Assembly (NCBI RefSeq): GCF_001642475.1
Contig: NW_019173992.1
Location: 124,001 to 188,000, forward strand
Length of the DNA: 64,000 bases
DNA from: Fonsecaea monophora
Taxonomy: Eukaryota > Ascomycota > Eurotiomycetes > Chaetothyriales > Herpotrichiellaceae
Direction: 5' to 3'
Position numbers and translations under genes: made by a program. The notes under the pieces are model-generated. The model did no database searches. It was not told the DNA's origin and saw nothing but the letters and a program-made list of their open reading frames with translations. Positions 10,292 through 21,713 of the stretch are shown in pieces (positions within the stretch are counted from its first letter, which is position 1; each line of letters opens with the position of its first letter).

Positions 10292-12791
10292 CAAAAGCCG
10301 GACTTGGGTAGAACAGGAGCAAGCGCACTGGCATTTGAGCACTTTCATTTTCTTCGCACGAGCGACAAGGATAACAGACCATTGACCATTCAGGTTCTTT
10401 ACAAAATTTCTACCGCGTGCGATATGATAGTGCAAAGCGAGGAGTCATGGGAGGGATTGTGGTTGTCTACGTCAAGTACAAGGTGTCAATTTAATCACAG
10501 TTCTAGATCTCTTGGTGGAATAGAGAGTTCTTTTTTTTTTTTTGTGATCCCCCTCTCGAGACTGCCAGCCCTTAATGTTTTTCCCTGCAAATAAATTCGC
10601 CTCGGAAAATGTCGTTGACTCTGTCCAGCCTGCTAGTCAATAGCGACGGAGATGGTTCCCATACATTCGAGAAAGTGCGACAAGACCAACAGGTTGACAG
10701 TCTCTCTGAATTCTCTATCCCAAATGTTCCGCGTTTAAGTCTGATGTCAGTAATTTTTTGTAACGATGATGCCACAAGAATGGAACGGCCGGCCAAAGAT
10801 CGATTAAAGTGATGGAAAGGTCAGTGCGGTAGACGAGCAAATGAGATAATGGTCTGTGGGTGGAAGGAACTCGACCCGAAACCCCTTTGTAGTAAGTCGA
10901 CCACTACAAGCTCGATTTGTTCCGACTTGTAGAAAGTTCGCCCAACGTGCAGAATCTTGCCGATTTCGGCTCGAGATCAAAGCTCCAACACCACAGCGAG
11001 CCGGGTCGTTGGGTCATGAACCACAGTGCCATTTACGGGACATCATAGCACGTGAACAATTGAGCCGGCCCCTCGCCTACTGCCCGTCCAGGAAACCGAT
11101 TTCGTAAATCGAAACACTTGTGTCACACACTTCCTTGGAGAGGTTGTACTGATAGGCGCTCAAAAAAAGAGAAAACCAGAAAACCTAGGATGCCCACATT
11201 CGACTAATTGACCAACCTAGGATCAAGTGGGACGATTGTGGCTGAGAAACGATGTGCAACACCACGAAGAGTAGAAAGTAGTTGTTTACCTCACGGCTGT
11301 AGTTGCTTTTGGAGGTGGTCAGCCGCCAGTGGCACATGGCATGGCGACAGCATCTCCAAATGCAGGTGGTGGTCTACCTGTCGTCATGGGTGTGTGGTAG
11401 CTGCTTGTAATGTAGGGTGCTTGGTGCTATGGTGTAACCCGAAAAAGTCTTATTGGCGGGCTCTCTAGTTACAGATGCAAGGTCAAATTCCAGTTGACTG
11501 AGTCGAGCGGACTGCTCTCCGCACCATAGAAGGAAGCGATAAGAGATCGGGATGATGTCGTGATTGTCGTGATGGATCTGAATCCCCCTCTTCTCATAGA
11601 TTACCCTTTACGGTAACCATTTCGAGCCCACCCTGTCTGTGCTGCCTGCGTACTCGTATGTCTTCGTTCATCTTGCGCGTCCCTGCGTATTGCTTCAGCT
11701 TAGATAAGGATCGAATTCATGGACAACAGCCTCATTTGGCATCGTCAGCCTTATGGCAAAAGGGGCTCTGACTGCATTGCCGCGATCTCGGTAGGCTTTA
11801 AATAGCTTTGCTGACCTGCGAAACGTGCTGAAACGCGGTCCACAGAGATCGTCGGGGGAAAAAAATCCGGACGCCTGTGACACAGGGCTGTTAAATTGCT
11901 GAGAGGCGAGGGAGATCAGGGGTGGGTGATTGGCCGGGTGCCTCAATGCAAAGGGGCTGAGGGGCGAATACGCCCTGGTTTTCTCGCTGGTGCAACTTGC
12001 AGGTGACAGATGGCGATGATGTGATGTTGAAGGAATGGGCTGAAGGGTGATAAGCATAGCGGTGATGCAATGGAATGATGCTGATTTGTTCCAAAGGGTT
12101 TGTTCAGACAACAAGCAAAAAAGTCGAGAGGCTAAATGACTTTGGCTGCGGTCTTGACCATCGCGTCGTCTTGTGCTACCCATTCCAGAAGCAAGCCTGC
12201 GGGCTTTAGCCTTTGGGGCTTTAACTAGGCGGCGTTGGTGGCTCGGGGGAATGCTGATCTAGCCTAGAGAGGGGAGCCGAGGGGTTCTTCAGCCACTCAG
12301 ACGCCCATTCGCAACCCACGCCCGCAGGGGAACGAGGAGGCCCCACCAGAAATTACGAGGTACACGTTCCCTTTCCTATCTCCCATTTCCACCACCCTGA
12401 GGAGGCTGTGCTTCCGCGAAATTCAACGTGCCCAGCGCCAGACCACTACTGGCATGCTCTTGTCTGCGCCGTTGGGTTCTGGGGCAACCTGCTCGCAACT
12501 GAAAAGGTCCCTGACCCGCTGTCGTTTCTCACTTGGCTGGGTCCTCTGACCGTTTTCACCCCATAAAACGCGTTACCACATTTTCTGTTTGCTGTCTGCC
12601 TGCGCCCTGACTATCCCACAGCCTCCCTTCAGCTACATACATTCTACATAATTGTAGATGCTGTCCCCTCGACCCCAGCGTCTATATTCCCTTCGAAGTC
12701 TTGACTGACTTCGAGGTCATATGGCGGCTTCCTCTCCTTCACTACTCCGCCAACTTCTTTTCGTTCTCCGCACTTTTTCTCCCCGCAAATC
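10292..12791. other. Long non-coding stretch, no gene supported
   Basis: About 2.5 kb with stops in all frames and only short ORFs (longest ~160 codons, on the minus strand, no recognisable features). The last few hundred bases are C/T-rich (11.9-12.8 kb) and probably form the promoter and long leader of the mannosyltransferase. A poly(T) run lies near 10530. Confidence 0.5.
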
Positions 12792-14414
12792 ATGAACTCT
12801 CATTGCCTGCAGTTGGACGAGTACGAGTTGTCGAGGACGAGTACACGCACATCAGACGGAGCAGACGACCCTTTACTTTATTTCGAGCACGGTTCGGACC
12901 ACGATGAATTCCAGTCGCATTTTCTAGCAGACCAGACTGTGTCCGGCGTGGCTAAACGAGGAGTTTCCTCGCAGTTCATCTCACTCGCCCCTGCGTGGCT
13001 GCGCAAGCAGTATCTCCCTCGCCGACCTCGAACGAGATCAAAACGACTTCCTCGCCGATACATCTGTACGCCTAGATCGTTCCTTCGGAAATTCGCTTTA
13101 CTTTGTTACATATTTTTCACCACCATCGCCGCCATTATTATCGTGGGAGGCGTCTTTTTCCCCGGCTACACTCACCTTCCACCACATTATAGAGCATTAA
13201 GACAGAGAGCATTGGCCTCCGAGACCCCAGGGCGGGTAAATCTGCAACACCAAAAAGTCTTTCTGGCCGCGAGCATCTACGATAAAGGCGGGAAACTCCT
13301 GGGCGGAGACTGGGCGCAAAATGTGCTAGAACTGATACAGTTGCTGGGACCACAGAACACATTTCTCTCAATATACGTCAATGATTCGGGTCCAGAAGCG
13401 CAAGAGGCGTTGCAGGAACTCGAGAAGCGGGTGCCGTGCGATCACACGTTGGTGTTCCAGGACCACTTGAGCATCGATAACCTCCCCCACATCCGCATTC
13501 ATGGACAAGAACGTGTGAAACGCATCGAGTATCTCGCTGAGGTTCGAAACCGGGCGTTGAGGCCGCTGGAAGGTTCCAACACTACGTTCGACAAACTCCT
13601 CTATCTAAATGACGTTGTTTTTCATCCGATCGATGCGGCTCAGCTGCTCTTCTCCACACATACTGTGGCCGACGGCGTCACGGACTACAGGGCAGCATGC
13701 GCGGTCGATTTCATTAATCCTTTCAAGTTTTACGATACTTTTGCAACCCGGGATGCCGAAGGGTACAGCATGGGTCTCCCCTTCTATCCGTGGTTTGCTG
13801 CTGGTGGTGACGAGACCAGCCACCAGGACGTCCTTGACGGCAAAGACGCAGTGCGAGTGAGAAGTTGTTGGGGTGGAATGGTTGCATTTGATGCACGCTT
13901 CTTCCAGGCACGACCAGGCAGGCCTGAGCTAATCACTGCGGGCAACCAAAGCCCCAGCAATCTCTCCACACCTTATCGCTTTCGCGCCGAGAAGGATCTC
14001 TACTGGGATGCATCGGAATGTTGCCTCATCCAAGCCGACATCCAGAATCCTGAGCCTGGAAATTCAGGGATTTACATGAACCCTTTTGTTCGAGTAGCCT
14101 ACGACTCGAGGACCCTTTCGTGGTTGGGCTTTACTCGACGTTTTGAGCGCCTCTATACACCAATCCACTGGCTGATCGACCTTGTCACCAACAAACCGAA
14201 ATTCAACCCAAGGCGACACGAAGAACCGTGGCAGGAGGTGCAGGAGACAGTTTGGATCGCCGATGAGAGGATGCCTCCGAACAACGGTTCATTCCACCAA
14301 GTGACGAGGATAGCCTCACATGCAGGCTTTTGTGGCCGCCGAGGTTTGGCGGTCATAAAGGAAAACATTATGGAAGGAGAAAGAAACTGGGAATTCGTAC
14401 CGGTGCCTTCATGA
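12792..14414 (+). CDS. CAP59/CMT1-type alpha-1,3-mannosyltransferase, type II membrane protein
   Basis: Intronless frame of 540 aa starting at a clear ATG. An N-terminal cytosolic segment rich in Arg ('RRPRTRSKRLPRRY') is followed by one membrane anchor at roughly residues 100-122 ('FALLCYIFFTTIAAIIIVGG'), giving type II Golgi topology. The lumenal domain carries the marks of the family named for Cryptococcus Cmt1 and Cap59: 'KVFLAASIYDKGG', 'FLSIYVNDSG', 'RIEYLAEVRNRAL', 'LLYLNDVVF' with the acidic metal/nucleotide site, 'SCWGGMVAFDA' and 'SECCLIQADI'. Cmt1 transfers mannose from GDP-mannose in alpha-1,3 linkage. In non-encapsulated ascomycetes the family is widespread, presumably acting on glycoproteins, glycolipids or wall polymers, but the acceptor is unknown. 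The start of the next gene lies about 0.5 kb downstream. Confidence 0.88.
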   Translation: MNSHCLQLDEYELSRTSTRTSDGADDPLLYFEHGSDHDEFQSHFLADQTVSGVAKRGVSSQFISLAPAWLRKQYLPRRPRTRSKRLPRRYICTPRSFLRKFALLCYIFFTTIAAIIIVGGVFFPGYTHLPPHYRALRQRALASETPGRVNLQHQKVFLAASIYDKGGKLLGGDWAQNVLELIQLLGPQNTFLSIYVNDSGPEAQEALQELEKRVPCDHTLVFQDHLSIDNLPHIRIHGQERVKRIEYLAEVRNRALRPLEGSNTTFDKLLYLNDVVFHPIDAAQLLFSTHTVADGVTDYRAACAVDFINPFKFYDTFATRDAEGYSMGLPFYPWFAAGGDETSHQDVLDGKDAVRVRSCWGGMVAFDARFFQARPGRPELITAGNQSPSNLSTPYRFRAEKDLYWDASECCLIQADIQNPEPGNSGIYMNPFVRVAYDSRTLSWLGFTRRFERLYTPIHWLIDLVTNKPKFNPRRHEEPWQEVQETVWIADERMPPNNGSFHQVTRIASHAGFCGRRGLAVIKENIMEGERNWEFVPVPS

Positions 14415-14925
14415 CATCTTTCAGCATAGCGTTGGCGTCCGGAGCGAGACAAAAATCTCAAGGGGGGATATTACGAGCCTGTAAAAAGCATCTTGCGGTC
14501 GACATGAGCGACGCGGTTTTCAGAAAATCAATTGTGAAAGAGATCTCTTCAAGGGATGGAAAAGAGAAATGTAAATGCTGAAGCTGTTACGCAGCCTTTT
14601 CTACCACTAAGTGGTCATACTTTCCTCCCAACACTTTGCGCTGACATGACATTCGCTGTTATTAGATGATCTACCCACGGTTGACGATTGATATGAGACG
14701 ATGGTGACTGTCGTCACCAAAAGTCTCGTGGATACTGGGAGTGAGTGAATGGGAGGACGTGAATCTGGGCGACTGCGCCCGAGTCCTTTAACTCGCTTCA
14801 TCGCTACCACTGACCTCGTCACTTCTACCATCACTTCTATCTTCTTTTCCGCCTTCATCATTGCTGTCTACATAGTGCCTTCCTCGATCCATCTCGCGAA
14901 GCCTAGAATAAAATCAGATTCAGTC
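14415..14925. other. Intergenic region
   Basis: About 510 bp between two plus-strand genes: mannosyltransferase 3' UTR and promoter of the RRM-like gene. Nothing specific was recognised. Confidence 0.5.
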
Positions 14926-16981
14926 ATGACGACGCTGTCGCCGTATGACGATCCTGCCGTTCTCGACAAGTTCTTGCAAGTGATTCAAGGCAAATCACAG
15001 TCTGCAAGGTCCAAAACATCAGTCAACAATGGCCCGTCGAAGCTCAGCCCACAGTGTGGAGTAAGTTGTGTCCTTTCCAGCCGTTCCGTCCTATGCTGGC
15101 GCTGATTTGTCCGAGGATTTCTCTCCTAGGATCTCTGTCACCGCCGAACACGTCGAAAGTGGCCTCAACACAGTCACTGGCGCCCAGGCTGCTCAGTCCT
15201 TGGATCAACAGGAGTCTGTAGCTAGCATTCTGAAACCACCACCATTCCCTCAGACATCTGACACTGATAGATCTGCTGCGCTAGACTTGGTCCAAGATGA
15301 GCAGGACACTGTCACCGAAACAGCAACCCGGACACGGCCTTTGACGCCAACCCAGCATAGACTCCTGGTCGGCAGGAAGCGTGGCATTGAGCACCTCACT
15401 GAGGGCAACCTCGCGGAATTAGGCAAACAAACCCAGGGTTACATTGACAACGTGGTTGACCAGTTTCGAAAGTCAAAAGGACCGGATTTTGCACAACCTC
15501 GTGTCGCTACTAGTCATAGGCCTTCAGACGAGTTCAAGGCTGCGCATTCTCTTCAGGCTGGCTCATCTTTACGAACAGTTGGCAACCCAGACAAGGCGAA
15601 TGCTGCCGCAATCCGCAATACGGATGAGACACCAGTCAACGCGAGTGAGAATGACCGACCTATTAAGAGCTGTAAGCTTTGGGTTTGTTCATTCCATGAA
15701 TTGGCTGACAGGTTTACCAGCTGATCAGCAGGATTGCTGGCACCACGAGAGTCCCGACAGAGCATCTTGCATCACTCCGGTTGTGGATCCTGCCTTCCAC
15801 CAGGATAGCCAGCAGCACATGAACAATGGTAAGCCCGAATTACACAGTATAACACACACTGCCTGACATGTAGACGCAGGTCCAAAGCAAGTCGATGAGT
15901 TGACAGATGTTGTTCCATTTCCCACCCACGTCGGTGGTCCAAATGGGCAGACCTTTGGCAACCTAAAGGGGTTGGGCGATGATTACTGTGCATCAGCAGA
16001 CGTGGCTAAGGCCGAAGACGAGCGTCTATCGACCTCCACTGCTCATCTGAAGATAGACAACGCAGTCGAAAACGACAGTGACAAAGATGGCGTTCCGGTG
16101 ACGAGCGGAGTGCATGACAACGATAGCCCCCCACGCCACACCCAATCTCCCACCATTGTGGTGACTGCTAGCACAGACACAGACGAAAGTGTCGAAGATG
16201 AAAATAACGACGAGGAAAATGACGAGGAAGAAGACCGAGAAAACCTCGTCCGGTTCAGGTCATGGGGAACCCCTGTCGCCCGCAATAAACCGAGTAAGTT
16301 TTTCTCATTCTGTTACATGAGTCTGCCAATAATGTTTTCAGAATCTCGTCCACGTACTGTCATTCTCACTGGTTTGCCACGCGGTGCCGATTTCATGCTT
16401 GTCCAATCTCTTATCCATGGTGGTGCAATTGAAGGCATGATGCTTGTCGCGTCCATCCCTGAGCGGACCACGATCGCGGCTCACGTAACCTTTGCTTCTG
16501 CCGATGCCTGCGAATGCTATTGTGGCAACTATCCCAGGGGAATGGAAATCCGCCATCAAGGCAGAAAGTGGTCCGTGCTCGTGCACAAGAAAGAGCAAGT
16601 GGATGTGATTTCTGGAATGTTGCAGGGATATCTCGACTGTGGAGCGACCCGCGTGGTCAAGGTGAGCGGCGCCGATGACGACTGGGGTATTGTTGCTTTG
16701 AACAAGCTCGCTGAAGGAAAGCCTGGCACCCGTCAAGTCGAGGCTGTGCAGGATACGTATCGTAATGGGGTGAGTCCAACCTGTCCGGCATATGTCCAAT
16801 TTTCGTTGTGAGCTCCAGCTGACTCCTGCGACAGATCCGCACCATCGTCTTCCGGTTCGCAAACATTAGCCATGCAGTCCAATTCAAAGCCCATCTGATT
16901 CGAAGCGACGATTGGTATGGGTGTCACGTTGAGTTTGCAGAGGATCCATGCGAAAAGGCTACTGGGATTCATTACGACTGA
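14926..16981 (+). CDS. Acidic protein with C-terminal RRM-like domains
   Basis: Six exons (14926-15060, 15116-15671, 15721-15828, 15880-16293, 16342-16769, 16835-16981) join in frame to 595 aa; introns are 48-65 nt. The first ~390 residues are low-complexity and rich in Ser, Thr, Asp and Glu, with an acidic run 'DENNDEENDEEEDREN'. The C-terminal ~200 residues look like RNA-recognition folds: 'RTVILTGLPRGAD' fits RNP2, 'TIAAHVTFASADAC' sits where RNP1 is expected, and 'KWSVLVHKKEQVDV' followed by 'IRTIVFRFANISHAVQF' could form a second, degenerate unit. RNA binding is therefore plausible but the aromatic RNP1 residues are weak. The first intron's acceptor (CCGAG at 15115) was chosen because it alone keeps phase with the strong GTAAGT donor. 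No named orthologue recognised. Confidence 0.7.
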
Positions 16982-17509
16982 ATGCCGCAACGAAAGATGC
17001 AGATACCATTCATGTCCGTCTTCGGACCGATTGAAAGAGGGATTCGGGGATCGAGTGGTTGCAGATGTGTGAAGAGGAAATGTTACTACCGGGACTACGA
17101 CAAAGCTAGTTCTCGAATGAGAGCACCAGTGGTGTGGATATTGCTAAGGACTGATGTCTATCTACATCAGTATCAAAGTCTCGAAGCTAAGAGCAGGTCA
17201 CTCTGGGCCAGTGAGCAAGGGTGGAAGAGTCTCCCTTTGGGGGATGGTGTTTGCTGGTGGTTTGTAACCCGAGATCAAGCCTACCATCTCCAATAATAAT
17301 AATGTGGTATGATCTCATGCGCTGAACCACAAAAGAAAAACTGAGTTGCCCCACGTCAACATACACCCTGCGAAGTTTCTTTTTTTTTCCTCTTTTCTTT
17401 CTGCGCCTCGACCCTCCGAGAAGTAAAAGAGCTCAGCACTCTCTGTAGAGCCTCACATTTGTCAAACACCACACAGTCGCCGTCTACGCTGGACTAGGCT
17501 CAGTTCACA
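16982..17509. other. Intergenic region
   Basis: About 530 bp with a pyrimidine-rich run near 17380-17405, probably the promoter of the symporter gene. No other element recognised. Confidence 0.5.
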
Positions 17510-19920
17510 ATGGGTCAACCATCTCAACAGGCGTCAAACGCCATCATCTACACCACCTACGCAGCTTTCCTGTGCGCAAACTCCTCATTCAAAGGCCCCT
17601 TCGCAGAGTAAGAGGAGGACAACTAACAATGTGTCCGACTAGTGTCTTCGGTCTCGTCGTCGCATGGACGCTGCGGCACCAGACAAAGGGCGAGTATCTC
17701 GCTACTTTGCGAACACAGAAGGGTACAAAACATGACTCGATCCGACCAAACTTCGAGTACTCCGCATTGGAAGAAAAACGCAGTGGCTGATAGAATTCCC
17801 AGGCATACCTCTGGCCTTCAATTTCATCGCGTCGGGTGAGTGTGCTCGAAGAGCAGCAACAGCCTGAAACGGCGGCAGCACGAGGGTCAAGCACCTTGAA
17901 CACGAAAACCACAACCAGAAATGGGCCGACACACGACAGCTTTTTCGAGGTGGTTCCGGACCCCGTTTGATCGATACAATACCTTGACTCATTGGCATGT
18001 GCTGAGCAAAGCTCTCCATCTGAGGTTCGTATGCTTGCATCAACGCCATTGGCTCTTGTTGCTCTTTGGCCGACCGAAGATCCGTGCTCCGCGCCTCTAC
18101 TCTGATTGTCTTACCCCAAGCAGGTGCAGGTGTCGAGGGCGTTTTTTCTTTGTGGCGTCAAAAGGGCTCAAGGGCCAATGTGCAGCACTACGGGCGCTTG
18201 TGTCTGATCGTTTCCATTGCCTCTTCATCCACCTGGGTTCTTGTTCAAGCATCCAGAGATGACGGAGTCGCGAAATGCTGATGACACATTGCTGAGATTG
18301 TACCGTCAAAACTCGATCAAGTTAATGCTTGCGTGGGAAACGTGCTGCCAGCTTCCCCCCTAACCCCTTGACCCCCTCCCTAGTGCCCGAGATCGTCCAT
18401 ACTGACAAAACGGTCCTCTGTGGCCAAATAGCTTTGGGTTCAGGAATTTTGTTTACGTACCCGCAGATCGCCACCATCGCGGGTGTGCAGGGCCTCGTGG
18501 TCTACAGTCTCTCATCGGCCCTACCACTGCTTGTCTTCGCGTATCTTGGGCCGATTATTAGGAGAAAATGTCCCGAGGGGTTTGTGCTCACGGAGTGGAC
18601 ACGCCAGCGATATGGAGCTCTTGCTGCATTGTATCTCTCGGCCTTGACGTACGAACCTCCTCTTCCCCCCGGATTTACTCGCATCTAACCTCAATTAGAC
18701 TCATCACGATCTTTCTCTACATGGTCGCCGAGCTGTCTGCTCTCCAGCAGATCATCAACGCACTGACCGGGCTCAACGGCCTCCCTGTCGTGATCGTGGA
18801 ATGTGTGGTGACCACAATCTACACTTCTCTGGGAGGTTTCAAAGTGTCTTTCATCACAGACAACATCCAAGGCGCCATGGTCGTGGCATTGATCATCATC
18901 GGATGCATCACTGTCGGTGTGGAAACCCATGTCCAAAAGGACTTGATGGACAAGAGCGGATACCTGGATGCAAGTTTGCTGGGCTGGCAGTTGATGTACA
19001 TCCTGCCAGTGGCGATCCTGACAAACGATTTCTTCCTTTCCGGCTTCTGGATGAGGACGTTTGCGGCAAAGACCGATAAAGACCTGTGGGTTGGGGTGAG
19101 CATTGCCACCGTGGCCGTCGCCATCATCCTTACGCTTTGCGGCGTCTCTGGACTCCTGGCTGGGTGGTCTGGCGCTTTGGGCGATCCGCCCGAGGAGTCC
19201 TCGATTGCCTTCTTCCTGTTACTGGAACAGCTTCCCGCCTGGGTCGTGGGGTTTGTCATTGTCATGACGGTTGCTCTGTCCACCGCAGCATTCGACAGCT
19301 TCCAGTCCGCCATGGTGAGTACCGGGTCCAACGACATTTTCCGCAACAAGTTGAACCTGTGGGTTCTCCGGGCGACCGTTGTGGTGATTATTGTCCCCGT
19401 GGTGGTCGTGGCGTTGAAGTCGCCCTCGGTGCTGCAGATCTACCTGATCTCCGATCTCATCTCTGCGTCTTCCATCCCCGTCTTGGTCATCGGTCTGAGT
19501 GACCGATGCTACGCCTGGCGCGGGTTTGAAGTCGTCGTGGGAGGACTCGGCGGTATCATGACCGTCTTCCTCTTCGGCCTCGTCTTCTACAAGGGAGACG
19601 TCAGCTCCGCGGGTGCCCTACTACTACTCGAAGCCGGCCTGTACGCGGACGACTGGTCTGCCTTTGGAGCATTCGTGGCCGCCCCCGTGGGCGGGCTGCT
19701 GTGGGCGCTCGGCGCGTTTGTACTGAGACTCTCTGTACAATGGTGCATCGCCAAGATTCGGGGCACGAGGTTCGATGCGCTGGACAAGCCTGCAGCGCCG
19801 TCCGCGAGTTTCTACACGGGCAGAACGAGCCCAACCACGGGCGACTCGGAGAGAGACGTCTACGCTGACGGAGACGGCGTTGTACGGAGCCAAGTCGAAG
19901 TCAAGGGCAAGTTCTTTTGA
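17510..19920 (+). CDS. Sodium:solute symporter family transporter (urea transporter DUR3-like)
   Basis: Plasma-membrane secondary transporter of the SSF family, most like fungal urea permeases. Five exons (17510-17571, 17643-17722, 17803-17835, 18432-18648, 18699-19920) join in frame to 537 aa with about a dozen hydrophobic segments. Characteristic pieces are 'IPLAFNFIASALGSGILF', 'YPQIATIAGVQGLVVYSL', 'CPEGFVLTEWTRQRYG', 'FLYMVAELSALQQI', 'TSLGGFKVSFITDNIQG' and 'STAAFDSFQSAMVS'. The last ~50 residues are a polar cytosolic tail. Introns 1, 2 and 4 are 50-80 nt, but intron 3, between 'FIAS' and 'ALGSG', is 596 nt (17836-18431) and still has a GTGAGT donor and a CTGAC branch site. Intron 1 uses a weaker GTGCGC donor. 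Urea is the likeliest cargo by family; other small solutes cannot be excluded. Confidence 0.85.
17836..18431 (+). other. Unusually long intron of the symporter gene
   Basis: 596 nt, roughly ten times the other introns in the window. It begins GTGAGT, has CTGAC about 28 nt before its CAAATAG end, and splits a conserved transmembrane segment. Its short ORFs resemble no known protein and no transposon ends were seen. Confidence 0.75.
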
Positions 19921-20076
19921 TGGCCAAGTTGAAGTGGTCCTGTACAGGGGAGGAGAGAAAGAAGAAGAGAAGAGAAGACTTGCTCGTACGGAACATGGCG
20001 CGTCAAAGGCTAGACCTTGCCCTTTACGTTTGACGCCCGCGTTGATTTCGAAGGGGGAGAGAGGAGGAGGGAGATA

Positions 20077-20108
<32 letters not shown>

Positions 20109-20783
20109 TGGATGCGGCAGGGTGATTCTTGGAGGAGCCCGTCCTATCTGCGGCGTTTTGGATACACGGTGCTCAGCCTTCACCACAATACATACAGGCT
20201 TGATTGTCCTTATTCTCGCCAAATGAACAACGACAACTATCCGACATCCGTTCGAGTCCCAGCTTGAGGATCCCAGTCCTGCTGCCATCTGTTTGCTTGA
20301 AAACAGCTTTCAACGACGAGATGGATAGACCGCCCGTACATACACTATACCTGCTTCCTCCCGGCCTGCAGGGACAGAGAGGACAATGGAAGATGTCATA
20401 TGAAAGGGGGAATCATGTGTTGATGTCGGTGTTGTTGTTGTCATAGCAGGGCTTCAACCACCCTGCAACAAATTACGTTCTTTTTTTGAAGATAATCTCG
20501 ATGTTGCGTTGCAGTTGCATGCATGGCCATTGCTGAACAAGTTTTCTCTTGTGTTGTCCTTGTGCTGTCCCTTTGCACGAATCATCTCTTTTTGGTCTCG
20601 TCTTTCAAACAAACCTATTCAAATGCCTGCGTTGATCGATATGCTGGTTGTGGCTATGCGAGGCATATATGCCCTCACAGAGTTCTTCGGAAGGGGGCCA
20701 TCCTGTCTACCTCGGCTCTATTTCTAAACCGTGTCTAACAAAACGCTTTATCGTTGGTACATGGCATCTGATCCAATCTTCTA
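19921..20783. other. Convergent intergenic region
   Basis: About 860 bp between the 3' ends of the symporter and the flavin-reductase-like gene. It contains purine-rich DNA and a (GAC)10 repeat; no gene seen. Confidence 0.55.
20077..20106. repeat. (GAC)10 microsatellite
   Basis: Ten perfect GAC triplets followed by GATGGATG, preceded by a GGA-rich stretch, 157 bp after the symporter stop. It is not in a supported coding frame. Confidence 0.95.
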
Positions 20784-21713
20784 CTATTGTCCGTCGACTT
20801 TTTCTTTGACAAGCTCTTCGGCGAGTTTGCCCTGTTCCTTCTCGTCCTTGAGCACAGGCCTGGGAAGTTCGAAGCCATCCAGCACTCTGGCATAGGTGAT
20901 ACCTCCCAGTCTGGCGACGGGGCGCAAGATGGCGGGGTCGATGATGGACCTGTCGTCGTTGATGGCGTCTTCTCGAACCCAGAACCTGACGCCTTCGATG
21001 ACGGCGAGCACGCCGGTCTTTTTCCCAGGGGTTTTGGGGGATCGCGACTCGAACTCCTGCGTGGACACCAGCTTGCCTTCGACGCTGAATACGCTCTCCT
21101 TGACGCGGGAGCACTTGACTAGGTCGCTCGGGGCTGGGGTGAGACCGGATACGCCCCACTCAGACTGGCCATAGGGCAGGTCGATAGAGCAGGCATTAGC
21201 GGCCTCGACAAAGTCCTCGCTGATAATGTTGATGACGCACTCGCCCGTCGCGAGTAGGTTGCGCAGCGAGTCCTTTGCAGCGTCGAGGCCGCCAGCGAAG
21301 CCGACCCCGAAGATGGGCGGGTCGTGGTTGAAGACCTGCGTGTACGAAAAGGGGGCCAAGTTCGTTGACGTGCCGTCCGCAGACCGCGTCGACAGGAAAC
21401 CCACGGGTCGGGGGATGATGCCGCTGATGAGCAGCTTGTAGTTCTGCACGGGTTGTCGGTCCGCTGCGTAGGGGTCGATGCTGATGTGTTGTCGTTGCTC
21501 CTTTGCTGTCGACGATGCGTTTGCGCTGCCACCACCGCTCCCGTACGTCCACTCGGGATTCCGCGTCTTGGTGAACTGCCACGTACGCGACTCGTCCCAA
21601 TCCGGCCGCGAGGCTTGCACCTGGGCAAAATCGCCGTGCGGATTGCGCTTCACGACCACCTCGGCGTCATACTTCTGCTGTGCTTCCTGCGGGTTTGACG
21701 GAGTGCCGGACAT
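20784..21713 (-). CDS. Flavin reductase-like domain protein (FMN-binding split barrel)
   Basis: Intronless frame of 309 aa from the ATG at 21713; the frame continues upstream only to a TTG. Residues ~75-280 match the flavin reductase-like/flavoredoxin family: 'NYKLLISGIIPRPVGFLSTR' is the diagnostic first block (IxPRPIxxVST), then 'NLAPFSYTQVFNHDPPIFGVGF', 'KDSLRNLLATGECVINI' and 'FVEAANACSIDLPYGQSEW'. Such proteins bind FMN and act as NAD(P)H:flavin oxidoreductases or electron carriers; the partner is unknown. The N-terminal ~70 residues ('DWDESRTWQFTKTRNPEW') are a fungal extension. The extreme C-terminus is a charged helix. There is no targeting peptide, so it is probably cytosolic. Confidence 0.87.
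   Translation of the reverse strand: MSGTPSNPQEAQQKYDAEVVVKRNPHGDFAQVQASRPDWDESRTWQFTKTRNPEWTYGSGGGSANASSTAKEQRQHISIDPYAADRQPVQNYKLLISGIIPRPVGFLSTRSADGTSTNLAPFSYTQVFNHDPPIFGVGFAGGLDAAKDSLRNLLATGECVINIISEDFVEAANACSIDLPYGQSEWGVSGLTPAPSDLVKCSRVKESVFSVEGKLVSTQEFESRSPKTPGKKTGVLAVIEGVRFWVREDAINDDRSIIDPAILRPVARLGGITYARVLDGFELPRPVLKDEKEQGKLAEELVKEKVDGQ

Noticed and set aside
11695..12183. 162-codon ORF on the minus strand in the long gap before the mannosyltransferase
   Set aside because: Composition is Ser/Pro/His-rich without domain features and it lies in C/T-rich promoter-like DNA.
17921..18262. 113-codon ORF inside the long symporter intron
   Set aside because: No similarity recognised and the frame overlaps several others. 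More likely intron sequence than a nested gene.
18278..18300. C/D snoRNA-like TGATGA followed by CTGA in the symporter intron
   Set aside because: The two boxes are only a few bases apart and no terminal stem is visible.
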